Positions 11,947 through 23,669 are shown, counted from the first letter of the stretch. The stretch is 64,000 bases of DNA from Ifrita kowaldi (GCA_013398055.1 VZRS01015025.1:248001-312000); one strand, 5' to 3'. Numbers and translations are program-made. Notes: a model not told the origin generated them from the letters alone.

Positions 11947-12430
11947 TTTAGGTTGGAAAAGACCTCTGAGATCACCGAGTCCAACCTATGACCCAACGCC
12001 ACCTTGTCAACTAGACCATGGCACCAAGTGAACTAAGTGAGCTTCGTGCAATTGTTTCTTGAACGCCTCCTGGGATGGTGACGCCACCACCTTCCTGGAC
12101 AGCCCATTCAAATGTTTAACAACTTTTTCCGTGAAGAAATTCTTCATAATGTCCAACCTGAACCTCCCCTGGTGCAGCTTGAGGCTACATCCTCTCATTC
12201 TGTCGCTGGTTGCCTGGGAGACGAGGCCAATCCCACCTGGCTTCAACCTACTTTCAGGCAGTTGTAGAGAGTGATAAGGTCATCCTTGAGTCTCTTCTTC
12301 TCCAGGCTAAGCACCTCCAGCTCCCTCAGTACTGATAATAAATGATGGAGAGCAGCTTAGCCAGCTCCCTCAGTACCCTTGGATAAATCCCATCCGGTCC
12401 CTTAAACTTGTGAGTGTCTAAAGGTGCTTT
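11947..12430 (-). mobile_element. CR1 LINE, 3' UTR and end of ORF2
   Basis: Read on the minus strand this is a standard CR1 3' region. The plus strand shows its complements in order: 'aggttggaaaagacctctga', 'gagatcaccgagtccaacct', the 'acgccaccttgtcaactaga' block, 'gaagaaattcttcataatgt', 'ccaacctgaacctcccctgg', 'ctctcattctgtcgctggtt', 'ataaatgatggagagcagct', and 'ggataaatcccatccggtcc'. With the detached tail at 11426-11457 the element is about 520 bp and 5' truncated. The upstream boundary (about 12430) is where similarity to remembered CR1 sequence fades. Its last part is repeated at 14539-14592 by false duplication. Confidence 0.88.
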
Positions 12431-14043
12431 AGGAGCTGCTCAGGACCCTAAACTCACTCACAGCAAGGGTAAAAAGAAGACCAGGCAGTTCCACATGCTG
12501 CAAATTGTGCAGGGTCAGAAAAGGAACCAGCTGTGGTGCAAACCTGGTGGGTGGCCAAGGTCACCATAGTGGTCAGTGGAAAATGAATTGGTATGAAACC
12601 AGAACGCTTTCATGGGCAAAAGTCATGGGCTTGTTTCAGTCCTCCCAGAAGCAGCTTGTAGTGGGCATTGCCTCATTAATTAGAGCCACTTATTGTACTA
12701 GCTGTCTATTTAGGTAGCTCCTAAAACGTTTGTATTGTTGTTTGTGCCCACAAATCACCTGGCAGGCTGCTGGTTGGCTTGGTATCTGTAGCTCAGTGGC
12801 ACTGGCACTGTGTAAGGGCAGAATAAACACTAGTGTCTGCCCAATCTAACTTAAAAGATATCACTATTTATTGCTCAGGTTTTGCTCTTTCATCTTCAGC
12901 TCCTGAAGGTATATTTAATTTTCCCTTGCCAGTGTTACCTGCTCTGTGAAAGTTGTTTCTGTGTTTGCTTAGGTGCTCTGAAGACCCTCACAATTCAGGT
13001 ACTCAGCTCTGTTAGTGTCCAATAAAATCACCTTTTTTAGTCCTGGGGATCCACCCCAACCCCTCCGCCTTCCCAAAAGTAAATGCATTTAAGACTCTCC
13101 TCAAGGATAAATGTTTTGAAGCTGCTAATGACCTGCGGGGTTCTCCTCCCTTAAATGTTTGATTGCAGGTTTCCAGATAGTGCATAACTGTTAGAGACTA
13201 ACAATCAGGGTGACACCTTTTTTTCCCCTCATACTGTGAAGGTCATGATGTGTGACCTGGGTCAAATCACACGTAGCTGACCTTTCCTAACATTGCCTTG
13301 GGTTTCAAGTACGGGTGTTCTTCTTTGAACTTGATACACCTTGACTTTTACTCATGATTACAGATCCAAAAGCCTAGCATTTCTCCATTTCAGACACAAT
13401 CTTTACTGGTTTACAGTTGTAGCAGACCTACTTAAAGCAGGTATTTATTTGTGGTTTAGCCTCTCAGTAGCAATTTCCATCTCTGCTACACAGGGCTGTG
13501 AGGTGAAATCATTTCACATTTGTAGAAGGCTTTAAAAGCACCCTCCTGAAGGTGTTGTAGTAAACACTCTTGTTGATCTATATCCTTATTTTCCCCTAAT
13601 CAAGCAAAACTCATGGCTTACAAGTATGTAACTAGTTAGAGAGTATTTTGAACATATAAAGACAAACTGTGGGCTAAGTTTTGCTCTGAGATATAGGATC
13701 AAGACTTAATCTGTGAATAAGAGGAGAATTTGGCTCTAAAATGCTAGCATTTGTTTTGTCAAGTTATAGGAACACTTTTTTTTTAACCGAAACCTTATGA
13801 ACACAACAATTTTAGTCTTGTTATTTGTAAAGGCCAGAAAAATCACTACAGAAATGTAATGTAATGAACATCAATTGAAAGTTTACTGTAGTAGTATTGT
13901 TAGCACTAAAGTAATGAATCTAGAGAGGGCTCCCTAGAGGACTCATTTAGTAAGTTGCTTCAGATTTATTGTTTGACAAACAAGTCCCTCATGGCAATGT
14001 CCTCTCTAGTATTTTATTATTAATAGTAAGATGAAGATTTTTT
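12377..14043. repeat. False-duplicate copy C1 (1667 bp)
   Basis: The whole segment recurs at 14539-16205 (offset 2162). Even the T runs and all short open frames match; for example the same 70- and 64-codon frames appear in both copies. C1 ends at the N at 14044 and C2 starts after the N at 14538. Apart from the CR1 end at its start (to about 12430) it is AT-rich non-coding sequence with no exon recognised. Confidence 0.92.
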
Positions 14044-14044
14044 N
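14044..14044. other. Single-N contig join 4
   Basis: Follows 'gatgaagatttttt'. The natural continuation (longer T run, then 'cctggctgcac') is seen at 16200-16216. Confidence 0.9.
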
Positions 14045-14146
14045 ATGATCTATGGGCCTGGTAAAGTAAAATAAAATACAGAAAACAAGAAAAGGCCGAA
14101 ACACATTCTTCTCTACATTTCACTACGGTTTTGGATACCTTACCCC
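14045..14146. repeat. False-duplicate copy B2 (102 bp)
   Basis: Second copy of 11843-11944. It continues without break into unique sequence and then into the CpG island, so this copy shows the true right-hand flank. Confidence 0.88.
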
Positions 14147-14249
14147 CAGCCTAACCAACAATTCTTCTAGTGGTTAAACATTCGCCTCAGGAAGGCATCA
14201 AACACAGGTTTACCACTCCCACGCTGCGTTCAAACACTTAAAGGTGCTT

Positions 14250-14537
14250 GGTACGGCAGGAGGTTTCCCCAGTTTTAGCAGAAAGACCTCCCCCATTTTT
14301 AGGACGAGAGCGGCGCCCGGCCCGGTGCACTAACGCCGGGGCCATGCAGGGAACGCCAGTCCGGCTCATCCAGCGGCACGGGCAGGGCAGCAGCTGCTCT
14401 GCACGCCGAGCCCCGGCGGGAGGGAGCTGGGGCTGCCCAGCCCCCGGCACGGACACCCCCGGCACGGACACCCCCGGCCCCGCGGCTGCCGGCCCCGGCC
14501 GGCCCGCCCCGTGAGGGGACCCGCCGGGCAGCCCCGG
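14250..14537. promoter_or_regulatory. CpG island, left half
   Basis: About 30 CpGs in 280 bp, rising in GC content toward the N at 14538, with GC-box-like and GGCCCCGG-type blocks and an exact 15-bp tandem duplication (14442-14456 and 14457-14471, unit ccccggcacggacac). Open frames run through it on both strands, but their Pro/Gly/Ala-rich translations are what GC-rich DNA gives by chance and no domain is visible. By overlap it lies immediately left of the missing sequence whose right side is 11156-11425. Confidence 0.7.
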
Positions 14538-14538
14538 N
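14538..14538. other. Single-N contig join 5
   Basis: Joins the top of the CpG island to the middle of a CR1 element ('ccttggataaatcccatcc'), a sequence that elsewhere (12377) is preceded by normal CR1. The piece really following the island is not present as contiguous sequence. Confidence 0.9.
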
Positions 14539-16205
14539 CCTTGGATAAATCCCATCCGGTCCCTTAAACTTGTGAGTGTCTAAAGGTGCTTTAGGAGCTG
14601 CTCAGGACCCTAAACTCACTCACAGCAAGGGTAAAAAGAAGACCAGGCAGTTCCACATGCTGCAAATTGTGCAGGGTCAGAAAAGGAACCAGCTGTGGTG
14701 CAAACCTGGTGGGTGGCCAAGGTCACCATAGTGGTCAGTGGAAAATGAATTGGTATGAAACCAGAACGCTTTCATGGGCAAAAGTCATGGGCTTGTTTCA
14801 GTCCTCCCAGAAGCAGCTTGTAGTGGGCATTGCCTCATTAATTAGAGCCACTTATTGTACTAGCTGTCTATTTAGGTAGCTCCTAAAACGTTTGTATTGT
14901 TGTTTGTGCCCACAAATCACCTGGCAGGCTGCTGGTTGGCTTGGTATCTGTAGCTCAGTGGCACTGGCACTGTGTAAGGGCAGAATAAACACTAGTGTCT
15001 GCCCAATCTAACTTAAAAGATATCACTATTTATTGCTCAGGTTTTGCTCTTTCATCTTCAGCTCCTGAAGGTATATTTAATTTTCCCTTGCCAGTGTTAC
15101 CTGCTCTGTGAAAGTTGTTTCTGTGTTTGCTTAGGTGCTCTGAAGACCCTCACAATTCAGGTACTCAGCTCTGTTAGTGTCCAATAAAATCACCTTTTTT
15201 AGTCCTGGGGATCCACCCCAACCCCTCCGCCTTCCCAAAAGTAAATGCATTTAAGACTCTCCTCAAGGATAAATGTTTTGAAGCTGCTAATGACCTGCGG
15301 GGTTCTCCTCCCTTAAATGTTTGATTGCAGGTTTCCAGATAGTGCATAACTGTTAGAGACTAACAATCAGGGTGACACCTTTTTTTCCCCTCATACTGTG
15401 AAGGTCATGATGTGTGACCTGGGTCAAATCACACGTAGCTGACCTTTCCTAACATTGCCTTGGGTTTCAAGTACGGGTGTTCTTCTTTGAACTTGATACA
15501 CCTTGACTTTTACTCATGATTACAGATCCAAAAGCCTAGCATTTCTCCATTTCAGACACAATCTTTACTGGTTTACAGTTGTAGCAGACCTACTTAAAGC
15601 AGGTATTTATTTGTGGTTTAGCCTCTCAGTAGCAATTTCCATCTCTGCTACACAGGGCTGTGAGGTGAAATCATTTCACATTTGTAGAAGGCTTTAAAAG
15701 CACCCTCCTGAAGGTGTTGTAGTAAACACTCTTGTTGATCTATATCCTTATTTTCCCCTAATCAAGCAAAACTCATGGCTTACAAGTATGTAACTAGTTA
15801 GAGAGTATTTTGAACATATAAAGACAAACTGTGGGCTAAGTTTTGCTCTGAGATATAGGATCAAGACTTAATCTGTGAATAAGAGGAGAATTTGGCTCTA
15901 AAATGCTAGCATTTGTTTTGTCAAGTTATAGGAACACTTTTTTTTTAACCGAAACCTTATGAACACAACAATTTTAGTCTTGTTATTTGTAAAGGCCAGA
16001 AAAATCACTACAGAAATGTAATGTAATGAACATCAATTGAAAGTTTACTGTAGTAGTATTGTTAGCACTAAAGTAATGAATCTAGAGAGGGCTCCCTAGA
16101 GGACTCATTTAGTAAGTTGCTTCAGATTTATTGTTTGACAAACAAGTCCCTCATGGCAATGTCCTCTCTAGTATTTTATTATTAATAGTAAGATGAAGAT
16201 TTTTT
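14539..16205. repeat. False-duplicate copy C2 (1667 bp)
   Basis: Copy of 12377-14043. It continues uninterrupted into 16206 onward, so it represents the true right-hand flank. It begins inside a CR1 element, confirming that its start is a contig end and not an insertion breakpoint. Confidence 0.92.
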
Positions 16206-19200
16206 TCCTGGCTGCACTTTTATCCTTGGGTAAAAGTCTCATATTCTTTTCCTTTTTCAGTTCATCTTCACATTTTGTGCTACTGTCTAGAAGCTTAATT
16301 TTGCTTAATTTCTTTTCTTTATGCTCAATGTATGTCAGTTTAAATAAACCAGACTTTTAAATAAAGTCCCACTGGAACTTCTGAAAATGCATGAACATTT
16401 TTCAGTTTTGCCTCAAGACTGCAAAAAGGGATCTTTGCATTCAAAGATGGACTGTTTACTATAGGATAAAATACAGGCACCATCAGTATTCAGTGCTTAC
16501 AGACGGGCATAGAGAAGTCGTAACCTCAGTGACTTCTTTTTCTCATCACCTCTCTAAGATACAGATCACAATCCATGTATCGTGTCTACAAGACTGCAAT
16601 TTGCTGTATGTGTCTGTCTCTAGCAACCTGTATCTCCAGGTGTTCTCCTTCCTTTTTTCTTTTCTCTTTTTTCCTCTCTCGTCTTTCATTCAACCCCCTA
16701 GCATTCACCTGACTGCTCAGGTGAGCTAATACATAATCCCCCCCACCCCCCATTTTGTGAATAGCTCATTACATAAACCTCTTTCTACCCTATAGGTGGT
16801 GTTATCTTTTCCTTACATATGCAATATGGTTTATTTTCTTAGCATGTTTTTAACTGTTTCTTCTTTGCGATGTATTCTTCTTCCTGGAAGTGTGATCTTG
16901 GGGGAGGAAGGTCACAAACCTTACAGCTTTCAGTGTGGCTCAGTGTTATGCACTTTTGTTCTATCCCTTTGTACATGGGCACAGGTGCATTTTACCAGTT
17001 CTGTCCTGTCATAATAAGTATGAGGTACAGGTGTTCTAGGGAAAACATTGGGCCCTTATTATCAAACAACAAATCATGCACTAAGTTCTCAAACCACCAG
17101 ATCCTAGTGTTTTGTTTGCAGAATTATTGCCTGTTGCAATCTGTACTTATGTGCTGTGTTTCAGCCTAATTGCAGGTTCTCTGATGTGTTGATACAAGCC
17201 TGAACAAAAAGTGTTTTGCGTAACTTTGTGGTGGAAGGGAGGAACAGTGCTGACACAATCAAAGCTGATTTTGATACACTGAGGTGATCACACTGTCATT
17301 TACAGCATCAGTTTCTTCAAGAAATTTGGATCACCAGTTTCTTCTTCTTCGTTTGTGCACTATTCTACAGTCTGACCAGCACAGTCATCCTTTGTTTTTT
17401 CTGTGATGACAATTCTTGCATCTTTGCAATAATTTCTGTAGTCTTTGTGTTGGGTGTTTGATTGGTTTTCCTGTAGATTTTCCAAAATATGCTTTTTGTA
17501 ATGTTACTGAGCTGAACTCAGTATTAAGGAGTTGAATATATGCAATTCTTTACCATGACAAGGCAGCTGTTCTCTCTTTGATGGAAGTGTTTATCCAGAA
17601 AGTGGATGTGTTGTGTACTTTATTATTCAGAACTTGATTTCCGTGACAAATGGTTTTCCTGTTGAAAACCAGTCCAATAAATCCTGCAGGACTTACTTTG
17701 TGATGATATTAGCATGATTTTTGCATGGATGACAACCGGTTTCAGATATATGGGAGAGGGATTTTCAGAGTTTTGCTGCTACAGTGTTAAAACTAACAAT
17801 ATTAGCAACGGACATTATTCACCGATGTTTTTGTAAGCCTGACTTTGGAACCTCCTGTTTACATGGGCCCTGTTTTTTCTTCAGCATCAAAAGTATGCTC
17901 AGTTCTTGGCACTCAAGAAGGAATTAGACTTGGACCTATTTACTTAAGCAGACTTTTTTACCAACAGAGAAATATAAACATGAGACTTAATCAGGAGCTA
18001 GCAAATTATACTCCACTTTTCTTGGCTGGATTGCTGGTTCATTCTCATGCAATCGTTAATTCTGGAGTAATGGCCTTTTTGCAGCATTGTGCTTACTTTG
18101 GATCTAAAATACCAAGTTCTTGGTCCACTCCCCTCAGTAGTCATCTCCACTGACTATTTGGTACATGCCTTGAGCTGTCTCTGTCTTCTCACACTTTGCC
18201 GTAATGTTCCATCCCAAAATATCCCTGTTACTCCCAGTCATTGCAGTTCTTTTACCATGAATGTAAATTAATGTATCCCATCTAGCTGCAGATTATCCTC
18301 ATCTAATAAAAGTATAATCTCTTCTATCTTGAATAATGAATCTTTTCAAAACTCTCAGCATTCAGTACGGCTGGACAATACATATAACTTTTATTAAGAT
18401 CCTATGTACTGGACTAGAAGTTTCGGCCTACTTCACTGAAATATTTTCACAAAGGAGTATCTGGGGGGCTCAGCCTCCTGTCTGGAAACTACTGTAATTA
18501 TTTAGGCTCTATACTGCTGTTGAAGGACTTGCCTCAAGCGTGCCATAAAGTTAGCTGTCACATTGTATTTTTATTGCTTAATTCTTCTCTCTGCATGCTG
18601 TAATGTCTCTCAATATTTTCTTCCAGAATTTCACTGTACAGTCTTTCTGATCCCTTTACAATACAGTTGCAGGATGTGCCTGTGTTGTACAGGGTCTAGT
18701 ACAATTTTCTGTAGGTGGAACGTGGGCAGATTCCTACTTTGGTAATCCATTATTTACTTTGAGTATTCAGACACTGGAGAAGGCTGTTTACTCTGTAGTC
18801 ATCATCATAATAACTTTTGTGCTTCTTAACACCAGCACTTAGCTGCTCTTGCAAGTCACAGTTGCAGGTTTAAGCAAACTACTTGGCAATCTTGTTTTGA
18901 AGCCTCTCTCTATAACCAGTGTATTGGTGTTCAGAAGTTGCTGCGCTTTCCTCATCAGCTTGCTTGGTTTATTGAATGAGCACTTAAACGGCGTAGGAAT
19001 ATTATTCTAAAGATGGTTAACCAGAACAGAAACAAACGTGCAATTGCAAATAATGGGGTTGTTTTAGGAAATAACATGAAAAGCAATCTCAAAGATGTTT
19101 TGTGGAGCTTTACATGGTAACAAGCAAATCTATGTATTCAGCTTTTGAAAGACCTGTATGTTTTCAAATATGTTGTAGATTTGCAACTCCTATTCACAAT

Positions 19201-21149
19201 CTGTGGAATGTGTGCATTCTCATCCTTCTGTTCTGAAGTGCTACAACTATTTGTGAAAGGTTACATATCATATCTCATTTGTCAGTACTTTGGCAAGATA
19301 TCCTTTAAAAATAATCTGCAAATGTAGGAAATTAGAAAATCCTGTTTGAATGTGTCTAAAGTGATATTTAGTGGGTTCCACTAGTGTTTCACACTAAAAG
19401 CACCTGGTAAAGAAACATTATTCAATCAGGAGATGTAGTTACAGGAGTCTTATTTTACATATGAATCAACAAATGGCAGAATTGTTGTTAATTAAAGGAA
19501 TTGAAATCTTAAGCTGGAGTTCCTTTTAGTTTCCTGAACCCTTAAATGATGCAGGTGTTGGTTGTGGGCTCATCAGACCCTTTTGCCAAAGAACTGGCAC
19601 TCCTGGTTTTGTGCTTTCATTTGAAAAAAAAACCAACAAACTATTTTGGGCCATCATTTCACAGTTTAAACTTTAAGCCAAAATAAGCAAACACTGCTAC
19701 TAAAGGAGCAGTTTTTCTGTTTTCCTCAGTCCCTCCCAGTTCACTCCCATGCCTTGTTTTCTGCTGACAGGGCTGTTTTCATGGCCGTGCATTGACCCGG
19801 TTCAGGGAATTGATCTGAGTTACAATTAACCAGGCAAAACCCAAGCAAGTAAATGAAAAAAGGTTAATCGTGTCCCAGATCAAACACCTTATCCTTTTCA
19901 TCACACAGATGAATGTATGCTCATGCTGGGGCCAAGGAGGGAGATGTGAGGGGGCCTGACAGGCCTTGGGATTGCTTCTTTCAGAAGCAGTTACGTCAGC
20001 TTATGACATTAAAGCATTAATGCACTGCCTCTGGGGGATTCGTTTCGGTTTCTGTCATAGCCTTGAGGGATCTGGTATGCTTTCTGTCTTGGGCTGTTTA
20101 TATTGCTAAAATGTTTTATTTTGCAGAAGGCAGTATACCTATAAGTAGGTATAAATGGGGCTGTTACCTGGCTCCTTTAGGAAGCATATTATAAAGCGAC
20201 AGTAATCTGCATCAATTAGCATGTTAAAATGAAACTTGACAGAGAGCTAGGGGAAAATACTAAATCCCTACACATTTTTTTGTTGACAGAGGAAAGTGAA
20301 ACTATTAATGGTTCCGGTAAGCAAAAGACTGCATCACAAGCTTTGTCCTCTATCCAGCAATTGTTGTGGTAAACATTTTTCTTATCTGTGAGATTCTCTG
20401 GGCCTTGATGGATTGTAAGCAGCAGCATTCTCTACTTCTGCTTGTTTGTGCTCACCCTTGCAGAGCCCATTGTGCAGTGCTGACACCGGTATTTGTGTGG
20501 GCATTCAGTGAACCAGATCAGAGAACTGAGCCAGTTAAAAAATAACCCACACAAGAAAACCCATTAGCTGGACCAGTTTCCCATTTTGGTTTACTCTCTC
20601 CACAAAAATAGTGGAGCTGGTACAGCTCAGAGCATAGTCACTCTTTGAGATGGCATGATTGCTGAAACATTTACATTTGGACTGCATCCCTATGTTTAGT
20701 AAGACTTAGTTCCTTCACTACTTCACCTTTGCACATAGTGACCAGAGTCAGCAAAGGAGTTTTAGCAGTAAATCACGGTTGGGTTGGTGTTAAGTGCAGC
20801 AGGGCACTCTGTTTGTACCCAGTGTAATTTGGAGACTGGGTCCTGCTAATTCATTTCCTCCCACAGCCCAGGGCTTGGATGACCTAGCAGACTCCAGGGC
20901 ACCATAAATCTATTGACAAGGGTATGGTGTAGATCCGTGTCAGGAGCTTTGCTTGAACTGCTTGCACAACTCAGGTGTCAGAGGCTGATGATTCCTCTTT
21001 AAATTTGAGCTAGTGATTTTCTAGTGTTGGTGTTGTTCTTGGAAGCTACCCTAATAAGTAACATTTTTCCTTTGTAATTCTTATTTGCATTGTCTCTGCT
21101 TTAAGGCAAGTTTAATTTTGAAATTGTGGTCAATTTTAGTCAGTATGTA
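16206..21149. other. Non-genic stretch, possibly intronic
   Basis: AT-rich sequence with T-rich and pyrimidine-rich runs (16637-16684; C run at about 16739-16751). No exon or mobile element was recognised except the weak microexon candidate at 20290-20316. The part at about 19780-20080 has unusual CpG retention and several transcription-factor-like motifs (see findings). Confidence 0.5.
20290..20316 (+). CDS. Very tentative 27-nt microexon
   Basis: A T-rich tract ending 'ttttttgttgacag' is followed by 27 nt and then 'gtaagc', a good donor. The length is a multiple of three and two of the three frames are open. Short phase-preserving exons of this kind are typical of neuronal microexons. Against it: such acceptor/donor pairs arise by chance every few kilobases in AT-rich DNA, and the frame that would fit the exon at 40922 (phase 2) has a stop. 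Confidence 0.12.
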
Positions 21150-21700
21150 TGTCTTGGTTTAACCCCAGCTGGCAACTAGGTAACACACAGCCTCTCACTC
21201 AGCACGCACACATAGAAACTGATGGGATGGCAAGGAGAGTTGGAAAAAAGGTAAAACTCTCAGGCCGAGGTAAGAACAGCTTAATAACTGAAGCGAATAA
21301 TAATGATGATGATGATGATAAGGGAGAAAACAAAAAGAGAAGTAAAACCCAAGAACCAGCACAGAACACATGTGCTCACCACCCACTGACCAATACTCAG
21401 CCCCAAGCAGCGATCGGCCTCTCCTGGACAATTCCCCCCAGTTTATATACTCAGCATGATGTCTGTGGTATGGAATATCCCTTTGGCCACCTCAGGTCAG
21501 CTGTCCATGCTTCCCTAGCTTCTTGTGTACCTCCTCACTAGAAGAGCATGGGAAACTGAAAAGTCCTTAACTTAGGGTAAGCACTACTTAGCAGCAAACA
21601 TCTGTGTGTTATCAAAATTTTTCTCAACCTCAGTGCAAACCACAGCACCCTGCCAGTTCCAAGGAAGAAAATCTACTCTATCCCACTTGAAACCAGGACA
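21150..21700 (-). mobile_element. Avian ERVL solo LTR
   Basis: Bounded by inverted TGTC...GACA ends and in minus orientation. On that strand it starts 'tgtcctggtttcaagtggga', has 'ccaaagggatattccatacc', then a TATA box (gtatataaac, complement of 21441-21450) about half-way, a trinucleotide run (TCA/TTA)n at about 21297-21320, and ends 'gctggggttaaaccaagaca'. This is the well-known avian ERVL LTR structure of U3, TATA, R and U5. No internal region adjoins it, so it is a solo LTR left by recombination between the two LTRs of a former provirus. The Asp-rich 130-codon frame across it on the plus strand is a by-product of the trinucleotide run. Flanking 5-bp sequences (atgta and acata) are not a clean target-site duplication. 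Confidence 0.85.
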
Positions 21701-23646
21701 ACATATTTCATGCACTGCTCCTTCCTCATCCACTGGCCTAAGAACTCTTGATGGAGTAGGAACAATAGGAACACAGCAGGAATGATACATGCCAATGGAA
21801 AAGATGTGCGTGAGGGCGTCATGCTATTGAGTGACTGGATGATAAAAAGTCAGATGAATTCAGTCTGGAAAATTTTATATGGTATTCATTCAATTTAGAA
21901 TAGATATGCTAAAGTATTGAGCTGTAATAGTTAGTTCTCTCATAACATCAGTTTTGTGCTCAATAGCAATTAAAACAGAGCTGACTCTGCATCTTTGCCC
22001 ACATCTGTTGAACTGGATTGAAATGCCTCTATATCATAAGAATCTTATGAGGATGAGGAAGTAAACCTGCTACCTAGATGGTTTGATACTAGAGGTATAT
22101 TACTTTGAAATGATGTAAAGCCTAACTGATTTATTTAATTTGTTTTAAAGTTATAATTTCTGTTTTAAATTGGGTTGATAAGCAGGTAATATAAATGAAT
22201 CTATTAATCATTAGAATAATAGGAGTACTTTCCTAAGGGAAATCACGCACACACACATACATCCCTCACCCCTTAAGGAGTCCTGTAACTTGGGAGTCAA
22301 TTTAAGTCAATTTATTTATTATACTTGGTCAAAATTTTGAAATCCTGATACTTAAAATCTAGTGTCCCTTGTTTCTTCTTAAGTAAGTTCTCTCTTTTCT
22401 TCCTGTTGGTTTTTCTTCTATACCTTTTATGTCCTTTTCTCAGATTACCCTCTCAGTCTATATTCTCCTGCCTCTCCCCCACTCTCCACCAACACAGCCT
22501 CAGACATGCTCCTGTGTTACTAGTTGTTTTAAAGAATTTCATTCTATATTTATCTAAGGTAGGTTAATCCACATAGTTGAGATGCTTCTCTTAGAGGAGA
22601 GTGTTTATAGAAATGCCTTTTCCCAACTAGGTTTTAGAATGTTTTGGTTTTCATGCAAATCCATAGCTGTTTAGATCACATGTTGCCTCATGCTTAAAGG
22701 GGCAAACTGTGCCTGACAGAGAATTTTGTGTTGTTGCAGTAAGTCAATAGAATTTAATCTCTCTGTCATGGTGGAAGTGCTTGGTGGAGGAAAGGATAAT
22801 GGTTGCCTTTCTCCAGTATGTAATGAATACCCTTTAATTGCCCAGTGCTTTTAGTCATGTGTGGAGTGTGCTTTGCAGATATTTCCCTTAACATTAAAAT
22901 AATAATTAGTTGGAAGGTGCAGAGCCGTAGTTTGCCTCTCAGAAGATTTGAACTGGTCTATCTTTGAAGACTCTAAATATGTCTGTTGTTGATTTTGGAT
23001 CTGTTGTGGCAGTACACAAAGAAAATAGAGTGTTAGTTTATGGAGAGATTACCTGATGTATGCAGTTATGGTCATGACAGCAGCTCTTTTATGTATGGCT
23101 CCAATTCCTTTGATGGCCTAGAGACCCTCAGCAATGGCAGTGATTCATTGCTTTCAGTGATAAAAGCTGTTAGTGGAACATCTCAGTGCTCCAAATTATC
23201 CCATTTATTATATCACTGAAAGCAAAATTGTAAAGTTCTTGCAGTTAAAATAAAACTTTATTTTTGACTGAATATCTTGGGATGATCAATTTGAACTGGT
23301 TATGTTTGGAAATAGGGATTTCTTTTGCAATCCTAAAGAGGCATGCAATGGAATTGTACCAAGCTTATTTCTAATTCCTAGCAAGTTGGTGTCCAGATCA
23401 TACCAGTCACTGGCACGAGCTGTCATACTGGTAGACAGCAGCATGCAGCAGAGAAGCAAAAGAATGAACAGACTTGAAGAGTGAGATGATTTCTACTGCT
23501 TATATATTGGAAAAAAGAGAATGATACAAAAGGTAGGGAGAGGAGAAATATCAGGAAATGACTGAAGTATCTCATTCTATGATAGAGAGGGCTAAATGAT
23601 GAAACACAGAATGAAAAGAAGAAGGATATAGTGGCATTATTTAATT

Positions 23647-23669
23647 TATATATATATATATATATATAT
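23647..23669. repeat. (TA)n microsatellite
   Basis: Eleven uninterrupted TA units; probably length-variable between individuals. Confidence 0.9.

Noticed and set aside
14238..14555. Gly/Pro/Ala-rich frames on both strands in the GC-rich segment as a first exon
   Set aside because: Open frames on both strands are expected at this GC content; one runs through an N and across the false join.
12505..15697. Two identical pairs of open frames (70 codons at 12505 and 14667; 64 codons at 13341 and 15503) suggesting a tandem gene duplication
   Set aside because: They lie in the exact 1667-bp assembly duplicate bounded by N joins, have no domain content, and perfect identity including T runs indicates an artefact.
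21149..21541. 130-codon frame with an Asn/Asp run, possible acidic protein
   Set aside because: It lies wholly inside the ERVL LTR; the Asp run is the LTR's trinucleotide repeat read on the wrong strand.
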